Assembly: GCA_036936605.1 (NCBI GenBank)
Contig: JAUPFV010000002.1
Coordinates: 198,857,273 to 198,921,272 of the forward strand
DNA from: Limnanthes douglasii subsp. nivea
Lineage: Eukaryota > Streptophyta > Magnoliopsida > Brassicales > Limnanthaceae
DNA length: 64,000 nucleotides
Direction: 5' to 3'
The first letter of the stretch is position 1. Every line of letters begins with the position of its first letter. Below are positions 53,151 to 64,000 of this stretch, piece by piece. The position numbers and the translations under genes are program-made. The notes under the pieces are model-generated. The model did not search any database and was not told the DNA's origin. It saw nothing but the letters and a program-made list of their open reading frames with translations.

Positions 53151-56044
53151 ATGTTCACATCCAGAAACGCACTTGTTAAAGGCGTCTGGTTAAACTTATC
53201 AGAGCTAGAAAGAGCGAAAAAATTTGAAAGGGAGAATCGCATTGCTGTCGGTCTCTCAGTTTCCCCAAGTGAGAAACCTAGTGAACCGACCCAAGAAGCT
53301 GACCAAGGATCATCCTCTTCTGGAAATCCCAAGCCTAAACAGTTATTCAAACCAAGCCTCTCTCTCCTTCCCTCAGGCTCTTCTGTTCAAGAGTCTCAAC
53401 CTTTTGTTGCTAAAGAAAAAGTGGTTTCGAATGTCAGAAAACCTTCCCCCTTAATAGCCATGGTGTATAACACTGAGAAGTCTCCGGAGAAGTCAACTCC
53501 TCGTCGGACGAATCTTCTAACTAAAGCCCAAACAACTGCTTCACTGCCAAAGCCCTCTAGATCGGAGGCATCTAAAGCAACCTCAAAGGATAAGACCTAC
53601 GGATCGGAGACATCTAAAGTAGCCTCAAGGGACAAGCCCTCCGGATCCCAATCTCAACCGGACACCATGCCTTCAGAAACAACAGGCGCTCATCCATCCG
53701 AACAGCCTTTGATGCCAGAAGCTGATCCCCATCCATCCAAGGCAAATGATAAACCTTCTACAGTGATGTAAGAAGTAATGATAGATAGTATCGAGGAGGA
53801 TCCCTTTGAAACTGAAGCATCAGGTCAAACGGGGGATGCCGCTTCTGACAGGAAGGACAAAGGCAAAGTCAAGGTCTGTTTGACCCATCCGGAGCTTCCA
53901 GAGTGCCTAGAGGGCAAGGTAGGCCCTTGCTTTAAAAATGTCAGTGTTAAATATCTGTTGGCTCTACAAAATATCAACTATATCTACACCCACACTACTG
54001 AGTTGGGCTGGATCCAGACGAAATAGGGGATCCTAGAGTCAGTGAAGGTAAGGATACATGTCACTCCGGAGACTCATATGGACTGCAAACTCATAAGGTG
54101 GTCATCTTCACTAAGGTGCTAAACTGAGGGTTTCGGTTCCCATTGGACCCAAAAATCGTCAGGTATTTCCACCTGGTTAAACTCTGCCCAAGCCAGTTAA
54201 GCCTAAACGCCTGGTATTCCCTATTTGCTTGCATAATGGCATTAAGGTTATAAAAAATCCCACTCCCAATGGAGCAATTTGCCGCTGTGGAAAGTCTATG
54301 CAAGAATCACCACATTTCATTTTACCATCATAATCTGGGGAACAATTTCAAGGTGGTAGACGACTTGCTGGAGTCTGAGAAGAACTAGAGGACACAGTTA
54401 CTATTCATCAGTGGGACATGGGAGAACGGTAGGAAGATCAAGGCCAACAACAATCCCAGCATGTTAACTAGCAGGTGGAAGAGTACTGGCAAATCTTCTT
54501 TATCTTTGTTTTTCATGCTTTTCTTTTTAAATCATAAGTATTTCCTTCTTGATGAAGGAGGTCTCCGGACACCTGGAGGAGGGGTAAACAACATGTGCCA
54601 AGCTTAATGTATGGACTGTAGACCGTTAGGGGAATGTCTTCCACAATTTCTTCACCTCAGGCAATCTTGTGAGGTCTCATATGTGGAACACCACAGGTCG
54701 GAGCGACCTCTCATGGGAAGAGATAAATACGGCGCCTTCTCCTGGTGTAATTCGCAAGCGAACGGAGGCCAAAGAGGGTAAATTGGCCTTACCTTCCAGA
54801 GCAAAAGCTCCTAGTAAAATGAAAGGAAAGAAGAAGAAAGCTGCAACAGAGCTGGTTTAAGTTGCCACATAGGGGACTGGTTCGGGGAACCAAGGAGGAA
54901 TTGACACTAACCTGCTCAAAATGGTAGAGGCTGAAACTGTAAGGGAGGCGGGAGAGTAAAGAAACCCACCAAGGCATCCCAAAAAGGATCGAAAAAGAAG
55001 GGCCAACAGTGACAAAAATGCTGCTAAAAAAAGAAGGTCACCTTAGGAGAAGAAATAATTCTTCGCCATTTGGAGCCTCTACCTCCACCAGCCCCTGTTG
55101 ATCCCACTTTACAAGAGAAGATCCCAACAGGTCTACAGTCCGGAGAGGTTGCTGGGGGAGGGACTGGAGAAGTGGACATTAGTGCCCTTCAAGACATTGA
55201 TTTATACTTCAATGATTCTGAGAAGGATGATTTCATAGGTCCCTATCGCCCCTCGAGTTCTGCTAACATGGTGACCTTTAATGGTAAGTCCTTCTCCGTC
55301 TCCGGAGAGCAAGATGTTCTAAGCCATTCTCTTGTTGGTCACATCCAGCCAGTGCTTGACTTGGAGAGACAAGTGAAAATCCAGACCACTCTTATCAATT
55401 CCCTCACCACTGACAAAGAGTCTCTGTTAACCAATCTTTTTAATGTCAATCAGAACATAGAAGAACTGAAGAAAGAGATTAAAGCATTGAGTAATAACAA
55501 GGAAGATCTATCAACCAAGCTGGCCACTTTGGAGACTGCCAGTATTGAGCTCCAAACTAAGTACTATGGTTTGGAAAATGACCTCTCAACATTAAGGGAG
55601 GACCTGAAGACCAAAGACGGTGTCATTCAAACCCTATCCGGTGAAAAGACTTCCTTAGAAGGTACTGTGTCTAAGATGGCCAAGGAGAAAGAGGACTTGG
55701 TGAAGCAACAAAAGCAAACTGTTCAGGCAAGTATTGATAAATATACCAATGAAGTGATAGATTCCCTTGAGAAAAGATATGATGAAGTCAGGTCTGACAT
55801 GGTGTTTCTCTTCCATGAGACCTTTCCGAAGAGGACCCTTGGTCCCTTATGGAAATACGTGGAATACAAAGACCTTCCTCATCATACCATGACAACTGGT
55901 GACAAGTACAACTACTCCAGTGGAATTGATTCCACTACGGATGACGAGTGGGAACTGGTGAGAGTTCAAGTGTTGAACTCAAAAGTCCCAAAACATATGG
56001 TGGTAGTGAGACATCCGAAGGGAATAAACCATAAGGTTCAATGA
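53151..56044 (+). pseudogene. Antisense gene of Tat element 2 (aORF): low-complexity plus coiled-coil protein
   Basis: Starts at ATG 53151 (MFTSRNALVKGVWLNLSELE) downstream of a TATA box. A Ser/Pro/Lys-rich region of about 200 aa reads to a TAA at 53769-53771, then an acidic/Lys segment to about 54025. A broken middle follows (54026-54850). The last part, 55070-56044 (324 aa), is fully open: a Pro-rich start, then IDLYFNDSEKDDFIGPYRP. A long coiled coil spans about residues 110-260 (heptads such as NIEELKKEIKALSNNKEDLS). The C-terminus is MVFLFHETFPKRTLGPLW. It has no similarity I recognise to gag or pol. Its order and C-terminal motif resemble the antisense gene of Tat element 1. Confidence 0.78.
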
Positions 56045-56580
56045 TATTTCTTATCTTTTCTGAATAGTTAAAGTATTTGGATGACCAAGGCACATTTTGT
56101 AATGTTATCCGGTCAGAGTCCAGATAAGTCTTTGAAATACTTAAATTTCTTGGATGGCCAAGACATGTTTTTGTTCTTCCTATTCGGTTAAAGTCCGAAT
56201 AGGTTTATTTATCAAATCTTACTTTATTTAACGCTTTCTATTAAATTTTAATGGCTAATGTTTAAATAACCCCTAGTTTTTTCAGAATTATTATAGTGAG
56301 AGTGTTTAATATCTCCGATGACATGTATTGAATGGTCATCACTCAACCAGGTTTATCCGATCTATCAAAGATCCAAAGTGTTGAACCAAATATTTATACT
56401 TGAATTGAATTTTAGTTAAACTACACTGGATGTTTTAAAAAGGCATCACATTTTTTTGAATGAAAAAACCGGACACCTCATTAAAACCTCCCCGCGCCAC
56501 TAGGGTAGGAAAGAGTATGCCCCATAATATTTAAATTGATATCTAACAAGTAAATATTTATACATAACAACTATTCTAAA
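56045..56580. other. Tat element 2 spacer between pol and the antisense gene
   Basis: The 3' ends of pol (minus) and the antisense gene (plus) converge here. It contains repeated AGTCC(A/G)(A/G)ATA-like phrases. No frame was recognised. Confidence 0.5.
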
Positions 56581-57780
56581 TATAACCTGAGATGTTCAAT
56601 ATTTCATGGGTGCTTCAAAACCCTTCCTTCTTTGACCAGAAGCCTATATGTCCCAGGCTTAAGCTTTTTGGAGACCTCATAAGGGCCTTCCCAGTTCGGA
56701 GCCAGCTTACCGAACTGCTTCTCCTTGGAGTGTAAGAATTTTTTTCTCAAAACTTTATCTCCCAGTTAAAAATCTCTTCTCTTGACCTTGGAAGCAAACC
56801 TGCTCCTCATCAAGCCTTGGTAGTGGGTTGTTCTCAAGTGAGCTTTAACCCTTTTTTCTTTTATTAAGTTCAATTGATTCCTAATTTCTATCTCATTAGC
56901 ATGTTCGAAATAGTTATGTACCCTGTATGATGGTAGGGTAGCTTCGATGGGGGTAATAGTATCCATCCTATACACCAGAGCAAAAGGAGATTCTTGTGTA
57001 CCAGCCTGATGAGTAGTTTAGTATGCCCACAATACTTCTTGCAGATAGCTTGGCCACTTCCCTGCAGCCTTCTCTAGATTCTTTTTTAATCCAAACAAAA
57101 TGGTCATGTTGGCTACTTCAACCTGGCCGTTTGCTTATGGATGGAAAGGAGAAGAGAAACAGTATTAAATGCCTCTAGATGCGCAAAAGTTCTCCATATC
57201 CTTGTCATCAAACTGTGACCCGTTATCTGTAGTAATCTTTTCAGGAATCCCAAATCTGCAACATATGTTGGATAAAATAAATTTTATGACAGCTTTCACA
57301 GTGGTTCCTGCCAAAGAGGCTTCCTCTATCTATTTTGAGAAGTAATCAATAACAACTATAATAGTCCTGCGCCCTCCGGACGCCATTGGCAGAGGCCCAA
57401 CTAAATCCAATCCCCAACGAGAAAAATGTACTGGCTCAGAAATTGAATCCATAGGTACTGCTGGCACATGAATTTCGTTGCCATACCTTTGACATGGATC
57501 ACACTTCTTTAGCATATGCCATTATGAATGGCCAATATTACCCAGCCAACAATACTCTCCGGGTTAGTTCCCTGTAGCCACAATGTGCTGACCCTTCTCC
57601 ATCGTGTAATTCAGATAAAAAACTTGAGATTCTTCAACCCCCAAACAACGTAGGGGAGGTCTACTGAAAGATTTTTTATAGAGAACTTCCCTTATGATAA
57701 AAAAACCACGAGCCATGTGTTTAATGTTTCTCGCCATAGCTTTATCCGGAGGCAAAACCCCATCAGAAATGTAGTGAAGA
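56581..57780 (-). pseudogene. Tat element 2 integrase
   Basis: Minus-strand frames 57564-57755, 57330-57515 and 56766-56975 give, in order: a pre-zinc region (MARGFFIIREVLYKKSFSRP), the CxxC end of the zinc domain (KKCDPCQRYGNEIH), and the core start RWGLDLVGPLPMASGGRRTI with VVIDYFSK. The distal end reads HYQGLMRSRFASKVKRRDF. The second Asp/Glu region lies in broken frames between. Several stops. Confidence 0.85.
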
Positions 57781-57792
57781 GGGGGAAAATAT

Positions 57793-58611
57793 TCAATCTC
57801 TAGGTTGAACTACCTGTATACTCAAGCTTTCCTCCTTTTTCTTGTTCTGAGTTGCTTGTATGAATGGGCATTCTTGCACAGGAATCCAAGGGTAGGAATC
57901 AGAATATGTTATGGTTGGCAAGGAATCTGCAAGTGTATTTTCTGATCTAGGAATATGCTCATAACAAACACTCTTGAAGTTGGCTGCCACCTCTTTAAGG
58001 ATGAGTAAGTATTTTATCAGCTGTTCCTTCTTGGCCTCAGATTGACCTTGAACATGATGAATAAGAAGTTGTGAATCACTCATCAACCTAACTCTTTTAG
58101 CCCCACATAGGAATGCTAATTTGAGACTTGCTATAGCCGCTTCATATTCGAACTCATTGTTAGAGGCCCTTAAACCAAAACATATAGCTTGGTACATTTT
58201 ATCACCATATAGAGAGGTTAGAAAAATTCCAGCTCCACAACCCATTGTGCTTGATCCACCATCGGTCCGGACTACCCATTCTTTTTTGGTTTTTTCTTCT
58301 GAAACTTGTTTAGATATCCTATCCAGATGGAATTCTACCAGGAAATCAGCAACAGATTGAGCTTTGATAGCAGTTCGTGGGGAAAAATCAATGTCATAAT
58401 CACCCAATTCTACTGACCACTTGTTCATCCTGCTTGATATGTCTACTTTCTGAAGAACATTCTTCAAAGGGAAAGACGTTTGGACAATGATGGAATGAGA
58501 CTGAAAATACAGCCTCATTTTTCTTGTAGCAATCATTAAGGCTAGCGCCAAATTTTCAAGCTTCAAGTACCTCTTCTCAGCATCTATCAGGCTTTTGTTG
58601 ACGTAGTACAC
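57793..58611 (-). pseudogene. Tat element 2 RNase H and second RNase H
   Basis: A 272-aa open frame. It begins with the end of the retroviral-type RNase H (KRYLKLENLALALMIATRKM). The archaeal-like RNase H follows: WVVRTDGGSSTMGCGAGIFL (first Asp kept), RASNNEFEYEAAIASL (Glu kept), RLMSDSQLLIHHVQGQ (Asp kept), then HIPRSENTLADSL. This part could still fold, but its neighbours are broken. It shows the Tat-lineage hallmark most clearly in this window. Confidence 0.9.
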
Positions 58612-58620
58612 CAGAAGAGG

Positions 58621-59692
58621 TTAATTGTCCACCTCTTTTACCAATACTGCACTTATAACGCATTCTGACACAGTAAAGTATACATACAGTGTTTCACCTT
58701 GTATGGGCTTAAAAAGGGTCATTGGTGAAGATAAGTGTTTCTTTATTTCATCAAAAGCTTGGCTGCATTGTGGAGACCAACTAAAGTCTTTAGCACTCTT
58801 CAAGGTTTGGAAAAATGGAGCACACTTATCTGAAGATCTTGAAATAAAACGATATAAGGCAGCCAACCTTCCAGTAAGCCTCTGGACTTCCTTAATATTC
58901 CGGGGAGGATCCATCTCTAATAGCGCATTCAACTGATCCGGATTGGCTATATTCGTTTCTCACTTATCATATACCCCAAAAAAATTCCGGATCGAACCCC
59001 AAAGACACACTTTTCTGGATTCAATTTCAAATTCACCATTGTTAGATTGGCAAATGTTTCCCGAAGTTCAATTATATGCAAATCCTCCTCTAAGCTTTTA
59101 ACCATCATGTCGTCTACGTACACATTCATATTCCTGCCAATCTGATTAGCAAATGTTTTGTTTACTAGCCTCTGGTAAGTAGCCCCAGTATTCTTCAACC
59201 CCAAAGGCATCACCTTATAGCAATGAAGACCCTTGTCTGTATAAATGTAGTATGATCTTGGTCCTTCGGATCCACCTGTATCTGGTTGTACCCAGAGAAG
59301 GCATCCATGATGGAAAATAACTTGTTTCCAGACGTTGATTCCACCAACTGATCTATCCGGGGGGGCGGATAAAGATCTTTTGGGCAAGCTTTGTTGAGGT
59401 CAGTAAAATCAATACACATACGCAATTTCCTGTTGTTTTTCTTGACTAACGCCGGATTGGCTGTCTATAAAGGATACTAGGACTCCTTTATGTGCCCCAT
59501 CTTGGTAAGCCGATCAACCTCTTGGACTATTACATCAACTTTCTCCTTAGAGAAGGCCCTCATTTTCTGCACAGCAGGTGCAATATCATTCCGAATTGAT
59601 AGTTTGTGTGAGATAACGCTTGCAGGTACTCTGGTTACATCACCATTGCACCAAGCGAAAACATGTTGATTGTCTGACAAAAAGGACAACAA
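58621..59692 (-). pseudogene. Tat element 2 reverse transcriptase
   Basis: Three frames: 59477-59692 (FLSDNQHVFAWCNGDVTRVP, an RT N-terminal linker), 59210-59425 (MRMCIDFTDLNKACPKDLYP, DAFSGYNQI) and 58947-59387 (NVYVDDMMVKS at about 59101-59123, then VNLKLNPEKCVFGVRSGIFL). The connection segment at 58621-58932 has TGRLAALYRFISRSSDKC and SPQCSQAFDEIK. The catalytic YVDD is intact. A frameshift at about 59230 and stops near 59470 and 58940 inactivate it. Confidence 0.9.
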
Positions 59693-59879
59693 TTTCTTTT
59701 AAACTCTGGCGTCATCTTGGAGCAAACTTTGATACTTCTACCCTCTACCAGGGGGTGGGTTTCAACCTCTTCCACCGGTATTATAACACTAGGGTCCTCT
59801 TTGGGGTCATCAATCTCACCCTCCCCCTCAGAAGGCCCCAGTAACTGCTAATCTTCATTAATTCGAACTGCTCCCAAAG

Positions 59880-60404
59880 TTATAAAAGAAAGTGCAGTTC
59901 ATAGCACTCTGTTGCTATCTTCTGACTACTTCGGACAACATCCACCTGCCCTTGAAGCGCATACTTCAAACACTGGTGGACTGTTGAGGCCACATTATGC
60001 ATTCTAGAGAGCCATGACCTCCCAAAGATTGCATTGTAACATATGGGGTAGTCTACCACAACAAATAACACTCTGGCCAACTTTTTCATAGGCCCCTTGC
60101 CCAACAACACCTCTTCCTCAAAATCCCCGATTACATCCGCAGAGTTTCCTGTGAAGCCCACAATGGTTCTGTTTGACCGTTGAATAACGACCAAATTTTT
60201 CATCTGCTTGTAAGAACTTAAAAAGAGGATGTTTACCGAACTGCCTGTGTATATCAGAATTCGTCTGATATCATTGCCCTCAATAGATGCTCCTATCACC
60301 ACAACATCCTCATGAGGCCCAAAAATATTTCTTAAATCATCATCATCAAAGACTATAAATGGAAAAAAGGGTTTGACACTGATAAGAAGACATGACTCCC
60401 TCAA
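59880..60404 (-). pseudogene. Tat element 2 aspartic protease, catalytic Asp lost
   Basis: A 174-aa open frame with GASIEGNDIRRILIYTGSSV, where relatives have D-T-G. The catalytic Asp is Tyr (one base change, GAC to TAC). Downstream, the conserved YPICYNAIFGRSWLSRM segment is normal. The protein would be inactive as a protease. Confidence 0.88.
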
Positions 60405-62164
60405 ACTGAGTATCCAGAGAGTGAATATTCCTCTTTCTTGATGAAGGAGTGGGCGCTGTCATGGTATCCCCTCCGAATATAGTGAGTGACTCAAAGAAAC
60501 TAATAAGTCCGGACACTGTCTTAGTTTGCTCTGTTATGACCCCTATTTTATTCCGGGTTGGATCAGGATCCAGATATTCCAAATCAACATCAAATCTTTC
60601 AAGGATCACCATTTCCCCCTCCGGAGCAGATGTCCCCGCATTGTTCGTAAGGCCAGTTCGAGGAGCATTTTCAGGCCTGTTTCCACTTATTCTTTTGACA
60701 TAAGCCCCCAAGTTACCTTTTTCAATGAGATTCTGTACTTTTTGATTTAGAGCAATGCAGTCTTGGGTGTTATGGCCAATATCATTATGATATTGGCAAA
60801 AACAAGTATTTCGACTGTCTCTGGGAGACTGCAGTGTTGCTGGTTTCCGGAAATGGACTTCATCCTTGGTCTTGTCATAAATTATGACCACATTCTCTTT
60901 TAATTCTGAAAACCACTCCGGTTGAACCCAATGACCTCTTTTACTCCTTGACTGCTGGCTCTGAGATTGATTTTGGTTGGACTAAGCCTGTTTAGCCTTA
61001 TACCCGAAATGGTTTTGAGCTGTTGTGGTGGACCTCATCTGACGGTGCACCCTGGTTTTCTTAGTTTCATCCATGTTAATCTGCTTCCCCACCTGATTTA
61101 ATAAGCCACCCCAAGTCATGGCTTTCTTCCTGGTCACTGAATCAGCCAGATTCCCAGGGTTCAACCCTTGTCTCAAGGAAGCAATTGCCACATGTTCGAA
61201 GCAATATGCCAACCCATTCTTGGTATTTACGAATCGATTTATGTAGTCCTTTAAGGACTCATTTGGCTCTTGGGCACAATGGATAATAATATATCCATTG
61301 CCCTTCACCTCCTTACTTCCCATAAATTTCCTTCGGAAGGCAACCCAGAATGTATCAAAGTTTCTGATACACCCCTGGGGTAAGCTATTGTACCACTTAA
61401 GAACACTTCCCGTAAAAGAATGGGGGAAGGCTCTACACTGAAGTTTGTCATCATCATCAAAATTCATCATAAAGTTCTTGAACTGCTCCAGATAATTGTC
61501 CGGATCCTTACTCCCATCATACTTCTTCATTTTGGAGCTATCAAACCTTTTAGGTAGGTTTCCGGACAGTATTTTGGCAGACAATGGCGGCTGTCTCCAA
61601 TTCTATTATGACTGAAGACTGTGTCTTCATTAGGCGTTGCAAAAATACCTGGTTCGTTCTGAAAAGCAAAAGGATCGATCATCAACTGATCTACATGCCT
61701 GTGACTGTGGCTGTGAGATGACCTTTTGCCCAGATGTCTTTTAAGTCTCCCATGCCTATCTTTTTTTCTTGAGTATTTTTAACTAGTTTTTGTTTCTTCC
61801 TGGACCTTCCTTCATCACTGCTTGATGACAAAGATTCCTCAAGCGCAACCTCGTTCAAAGAGCCGATGGAGGACTCAGAATCTGAACTTTCAACCGGCTT
61901 AGACCGACGAGTCTTCTTAGAACTGATATGGGTCTTTTTTGAACTCAAATGAGTCTTTACCAATGGATCATTCTCCCTAGGATTGTCAGTATGATGGATG
62001 GCTGACGCCCTTGACTTCTCCTTTATACTCATTTATGTTTGTTTTATGGCCCTCAACGCCTCTATTTCTGCTCTCAACTTTTCTCGCTCTTCGATGATGT
62101 ATTCCTTGTTTTCCTCAACTACCTCCAACAAAAGTGGTAGAGTTGATTGCTCGTTCGAATCCAT
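60346..62164 (-). pseudogene. Tat element 2 gag
   Basis: Starts at ATG 62164 (MDSNEQSTLPLLLEVVEENK, a Glu/Lys-rich coiled coil). A TAA at 62033-62035 interrupts it, and it continues in frame (61691-62032, Ser/Arg-rich). The gag domain is at 60982-61584 (NLPKRFDSSKMKKYDGSKDP, KWYNSLPQGC, then SLRQGLNPGNLADS). The knuckle-like FCQYHNDIGHNTQDC is near 60770-60815, here with the first Cys that Tat element 1 has lost. Confidence 0.88.
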
Positions 62165-62236
62165 CCGAACTGGTCTTTTCTACTGGTTTTGAATTCAAGA
62201 TTCAGGCACCGTCGCCTCCCACTGTGGTCGCAGATT

Positions 62237-62610
62237 TGGTTTGATTTATTTTGGGTTGAGGGTAATTTTGTAAAGTGTTTTGTAAAATATTTTGAGTATT
62301 AAGTGTTTAGTGTAAAGTAGTGAGAGATTTGAGCAGCCTGGTTGTAGTAAATGCTCATTACTCTCATTAATGAGAGTGGTTGGGGTATTTATACCCTTAA
62401 TCAATGACCCATGGGCTTCCGAGTCAAGTAATGAAATCGGGTAAAGTTTAAGGACCCATTAATCTTTTAAGCTGATTAGCACATAGCTTAGTCAAAAGGT
62501 GTTTAAGTGTTTTTACTTTTGTCCTGTCCGGATAGTTCAGTGGTACGTTATTTTCCGAATTTCCCTTGTCCGGATAATACAATGGGCTGTGAGTGGATAA
62601 TCCGAACTCA
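62237..62610 (-). repeat. 5' LTR of Tat element 2
   Basis: The inner border is TGGTTTGATT at 62237, and the shared 318-bp segment runs to 62554. The outer end is estimated at the ACTCACA near 62610. The minus-strand sequence just inside the border (TGCGACCACAGTGGGA) should contain the primer-binding site, but I could not assign the tRNA. Confidence 0.72.
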
Positions 62611-63350
62611 CAGAGGAAACAAAATTAATAAGTTTAAGTTTCTAAAAAACATAGAGTTCCTTCAATATATGAATTATACCAATCAACATCCAAGTATGTT
62701 GATCCAGTATAACACAAAAAAATCAAGAAAAAAATCTAATGACCAAATTTATACAATTGACTCACTGAAATAAGATTTAAATCAAGGTTGTAAACATCAG
62801 TGAGTAACATATGAGAGGTAATAATAAAGCTAACACCCTATATTAAATTGATGTTTTATTGGAAGATAAGTCACATATGAGTGAAATAAGACACATGGAA
62901 TAAAGTATAGCCTATAAATTGACATATGACGAGATGCACCATAATCTAAAATCCAAAAAGATGAAACGAATACCTTAAGTAGAAGACGAGGAAAAACCTA
63001 AGTGAGGCATCGATGTAGACATGTCAGTAGAGTGGCGTGGTGATATCAATATATCCTAATGATGCAGTAACAATAGTGAAATATATGGGACAAAATGAAA
63101 GAAGAAATTATTGAGGAAGACGTCTCTGTTACTGAAACGGTTGTTGCTGAAAAATATCGTTGCTAAATGGGTTAATATTATTTTACTTTTAGCAATGGGA
63201 ATTGCTACTTTCAACATTTATTCTCAACTCTACATAAAGTGCACTCATCAAAGAATACCTTTGGTGCTTGTTTAGGCTGGTATGGAGCAGATGATTACTG
63301 TGGGACAACAAACACATCATGAACATTAGTCACTTTTGACCCCTTGTCAA
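62611..63350 (-). pseudogene. Copia protease/gag relic, right of Tat element 2
   Basis: The minus strand reads FWILDYGASRHM at about 62923-62958, the copia protease motif with Ser replaced by Tyr. It is followed toward lower coordinates by decayed gag-pre-integrase sequence and preceded by gag-like sequence. It is the other half of the relic at 51350-52402. Confidence 0.7.
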
Positions 63351-64000
63351 CCTGAAATTTGATTTAAGTTCCCTTTACAGTAAGCTCATGAACTACTGAA
63401 TAAACAGTGAGAAGAGGAGATCCTTAAATAATTTTCCACGTAATATTTCAAAGTCAATACGTAGAGCCATACAAAATTGCACCAATATTTTCTATTCCCT
63501 TATATAAATATAACGTTTGAAAACATTTGAATACGCAACTTATGTAAGAGCTAATTGATCCCATAAGCCAGACATAACAACATAAAAAATAAAAAATAGA
63601 CATATCATTATGTTATAAAGTACGAATATAATAATCTAACTAGTATTGGTAAAAAATGTTGGATTGAGTATATAGTTTTTCCAAATGATATAAATCTTAT
63701 TTTTTTGTTTCACACTTAGCCAATAAAATAACAATCGAATAAGTTACAGAGTTATTAATCTAAGTGATAACCTTAACTTTATTAGTTTTTCGCGTATTAA
63801 TAAACATAGAATAATTCCCTAGATTGGTTTATTAGTATCTAGAAATTTTGTAGCTGAGGTATAGGTCCACATATGTTTGTTACAAATAAACTTTTTGATG
63901 ATATAGCTCTAATAGGAAATGTTATTCATATTAAGTTGGGTACTAAAAGACAGAATAAAGCTATCGTTTCTGCCATATTTACAACTATAGTTCACAAGCT
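63351..64000. other. AT-rich end of window, nothing recognised
   Basis: May contain the upstream part of the copia relic, but no LTR border, primer-binding site or frame could be supported. Confidence 0.5.

Larger units (their letters stand above)
52403..62610 (-). mobile_element. Ty3/gypsy Tat-lineage retrotransposon 2, inserted in copia
   Basis: Minus strand. The 5' LTR starts at the high-coordinate end, and gag, PR, RT, RNase H, second RNase H and INT run downward to about 56580. An antisense gene on the plus strand (53151-56044) precedes the 3' LTR. The shared LTR segment, 318 bp in both copies, differs at about 8 positions by eye (roughly 2.5%). All pol domains are recognisable but carry stops, frameshifts and a changed protease active site. 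The flanking sequence is GAGGC on the left. On the right it may be GAGGA, so the target duplication is imperfect or the right border is off. Confidence 0.9.

Overview
This is eukaryotic nuclear DNA from a flowering plant, most likely a eudicot. It is AT-rich and dominated by plant-type LTR retrotransposons (Ty1/copia, Tat and Athila lineages of Ty3/gypsy) and plant hAT, MULE, L1 and SINE relics. Its one ordinary gene is an intron-containing RPA-interacting-protein gene. I cannot name the species. Nothing bacterial, no CRISPR array and no rRNA were seen.

Layout. 1-2787 is the 5' part of a decayed copia element on the minus strand (integrase, protease, gag, PBS, LTR). 3250-17230 holds relics of a coiled-coil/Ulp1-protease gene and a tandem array of about 275-bp units. 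That array is split by a 9.9-kb Tat element (5126-15044, target duplication AAATT). 18147-35700 is read as an old hAT element. It is split by a young 12.9-kb Athila element (20964-33906, target duplication AAGAT) whose two LTRs are each about 3.07 kb. 36000-40920 is a degenerate AT-rich minisatellite carrying a non-autonomous Tip100-like hAT (36168-37157) and a solo LTR (38788-39555). 41114-43880 holds a solo Tat LTR, a (TA)n tract, a MULE transposase relic and a direct-repeat pair. 44090-47520 is an L1 LINE relic that kept its 5' half. A SINE (47633-47798) sits just upstream of the RPA-interacting-protein gene (48003-50643, six exons). 51350-63350 is a copia relic split by a second Tat element (52403 to about 62610, minus strand).

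The main discovery is in the Athila LTRs. Each LTR carries fragments of two unrelated host genes in its U3. One is a piece of the cyclic-nucleotide-binding domain of a CNGC channel, in sense. The other is the 5' leader and first roughly 84 codons of S-adenosylmethionine decarboxylase, in antisense. The leader includes the overlapping tiny and small upstream ORFs that mediate polyamine control. The small uORF is intact in the 3' LTR and frameshifted in the 5' LTR. Because both LTRs carry the fragments, the capture predates this insertion and the fragments travel with the element.

A second theme is that both Tat elements, although diverged and in opposite orientations, carry a long antisense gene between pol and the 3' LTR. 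In both it has a low-complexity basic/Ser/Pro region, a coiled coil and a similar Phe-His...Trp segment, with a TATA-like box of its own. Most other coding regions are mobile-element pseudogenes. The Athila gag-pol is nearly intact, with a single in-frame stop.
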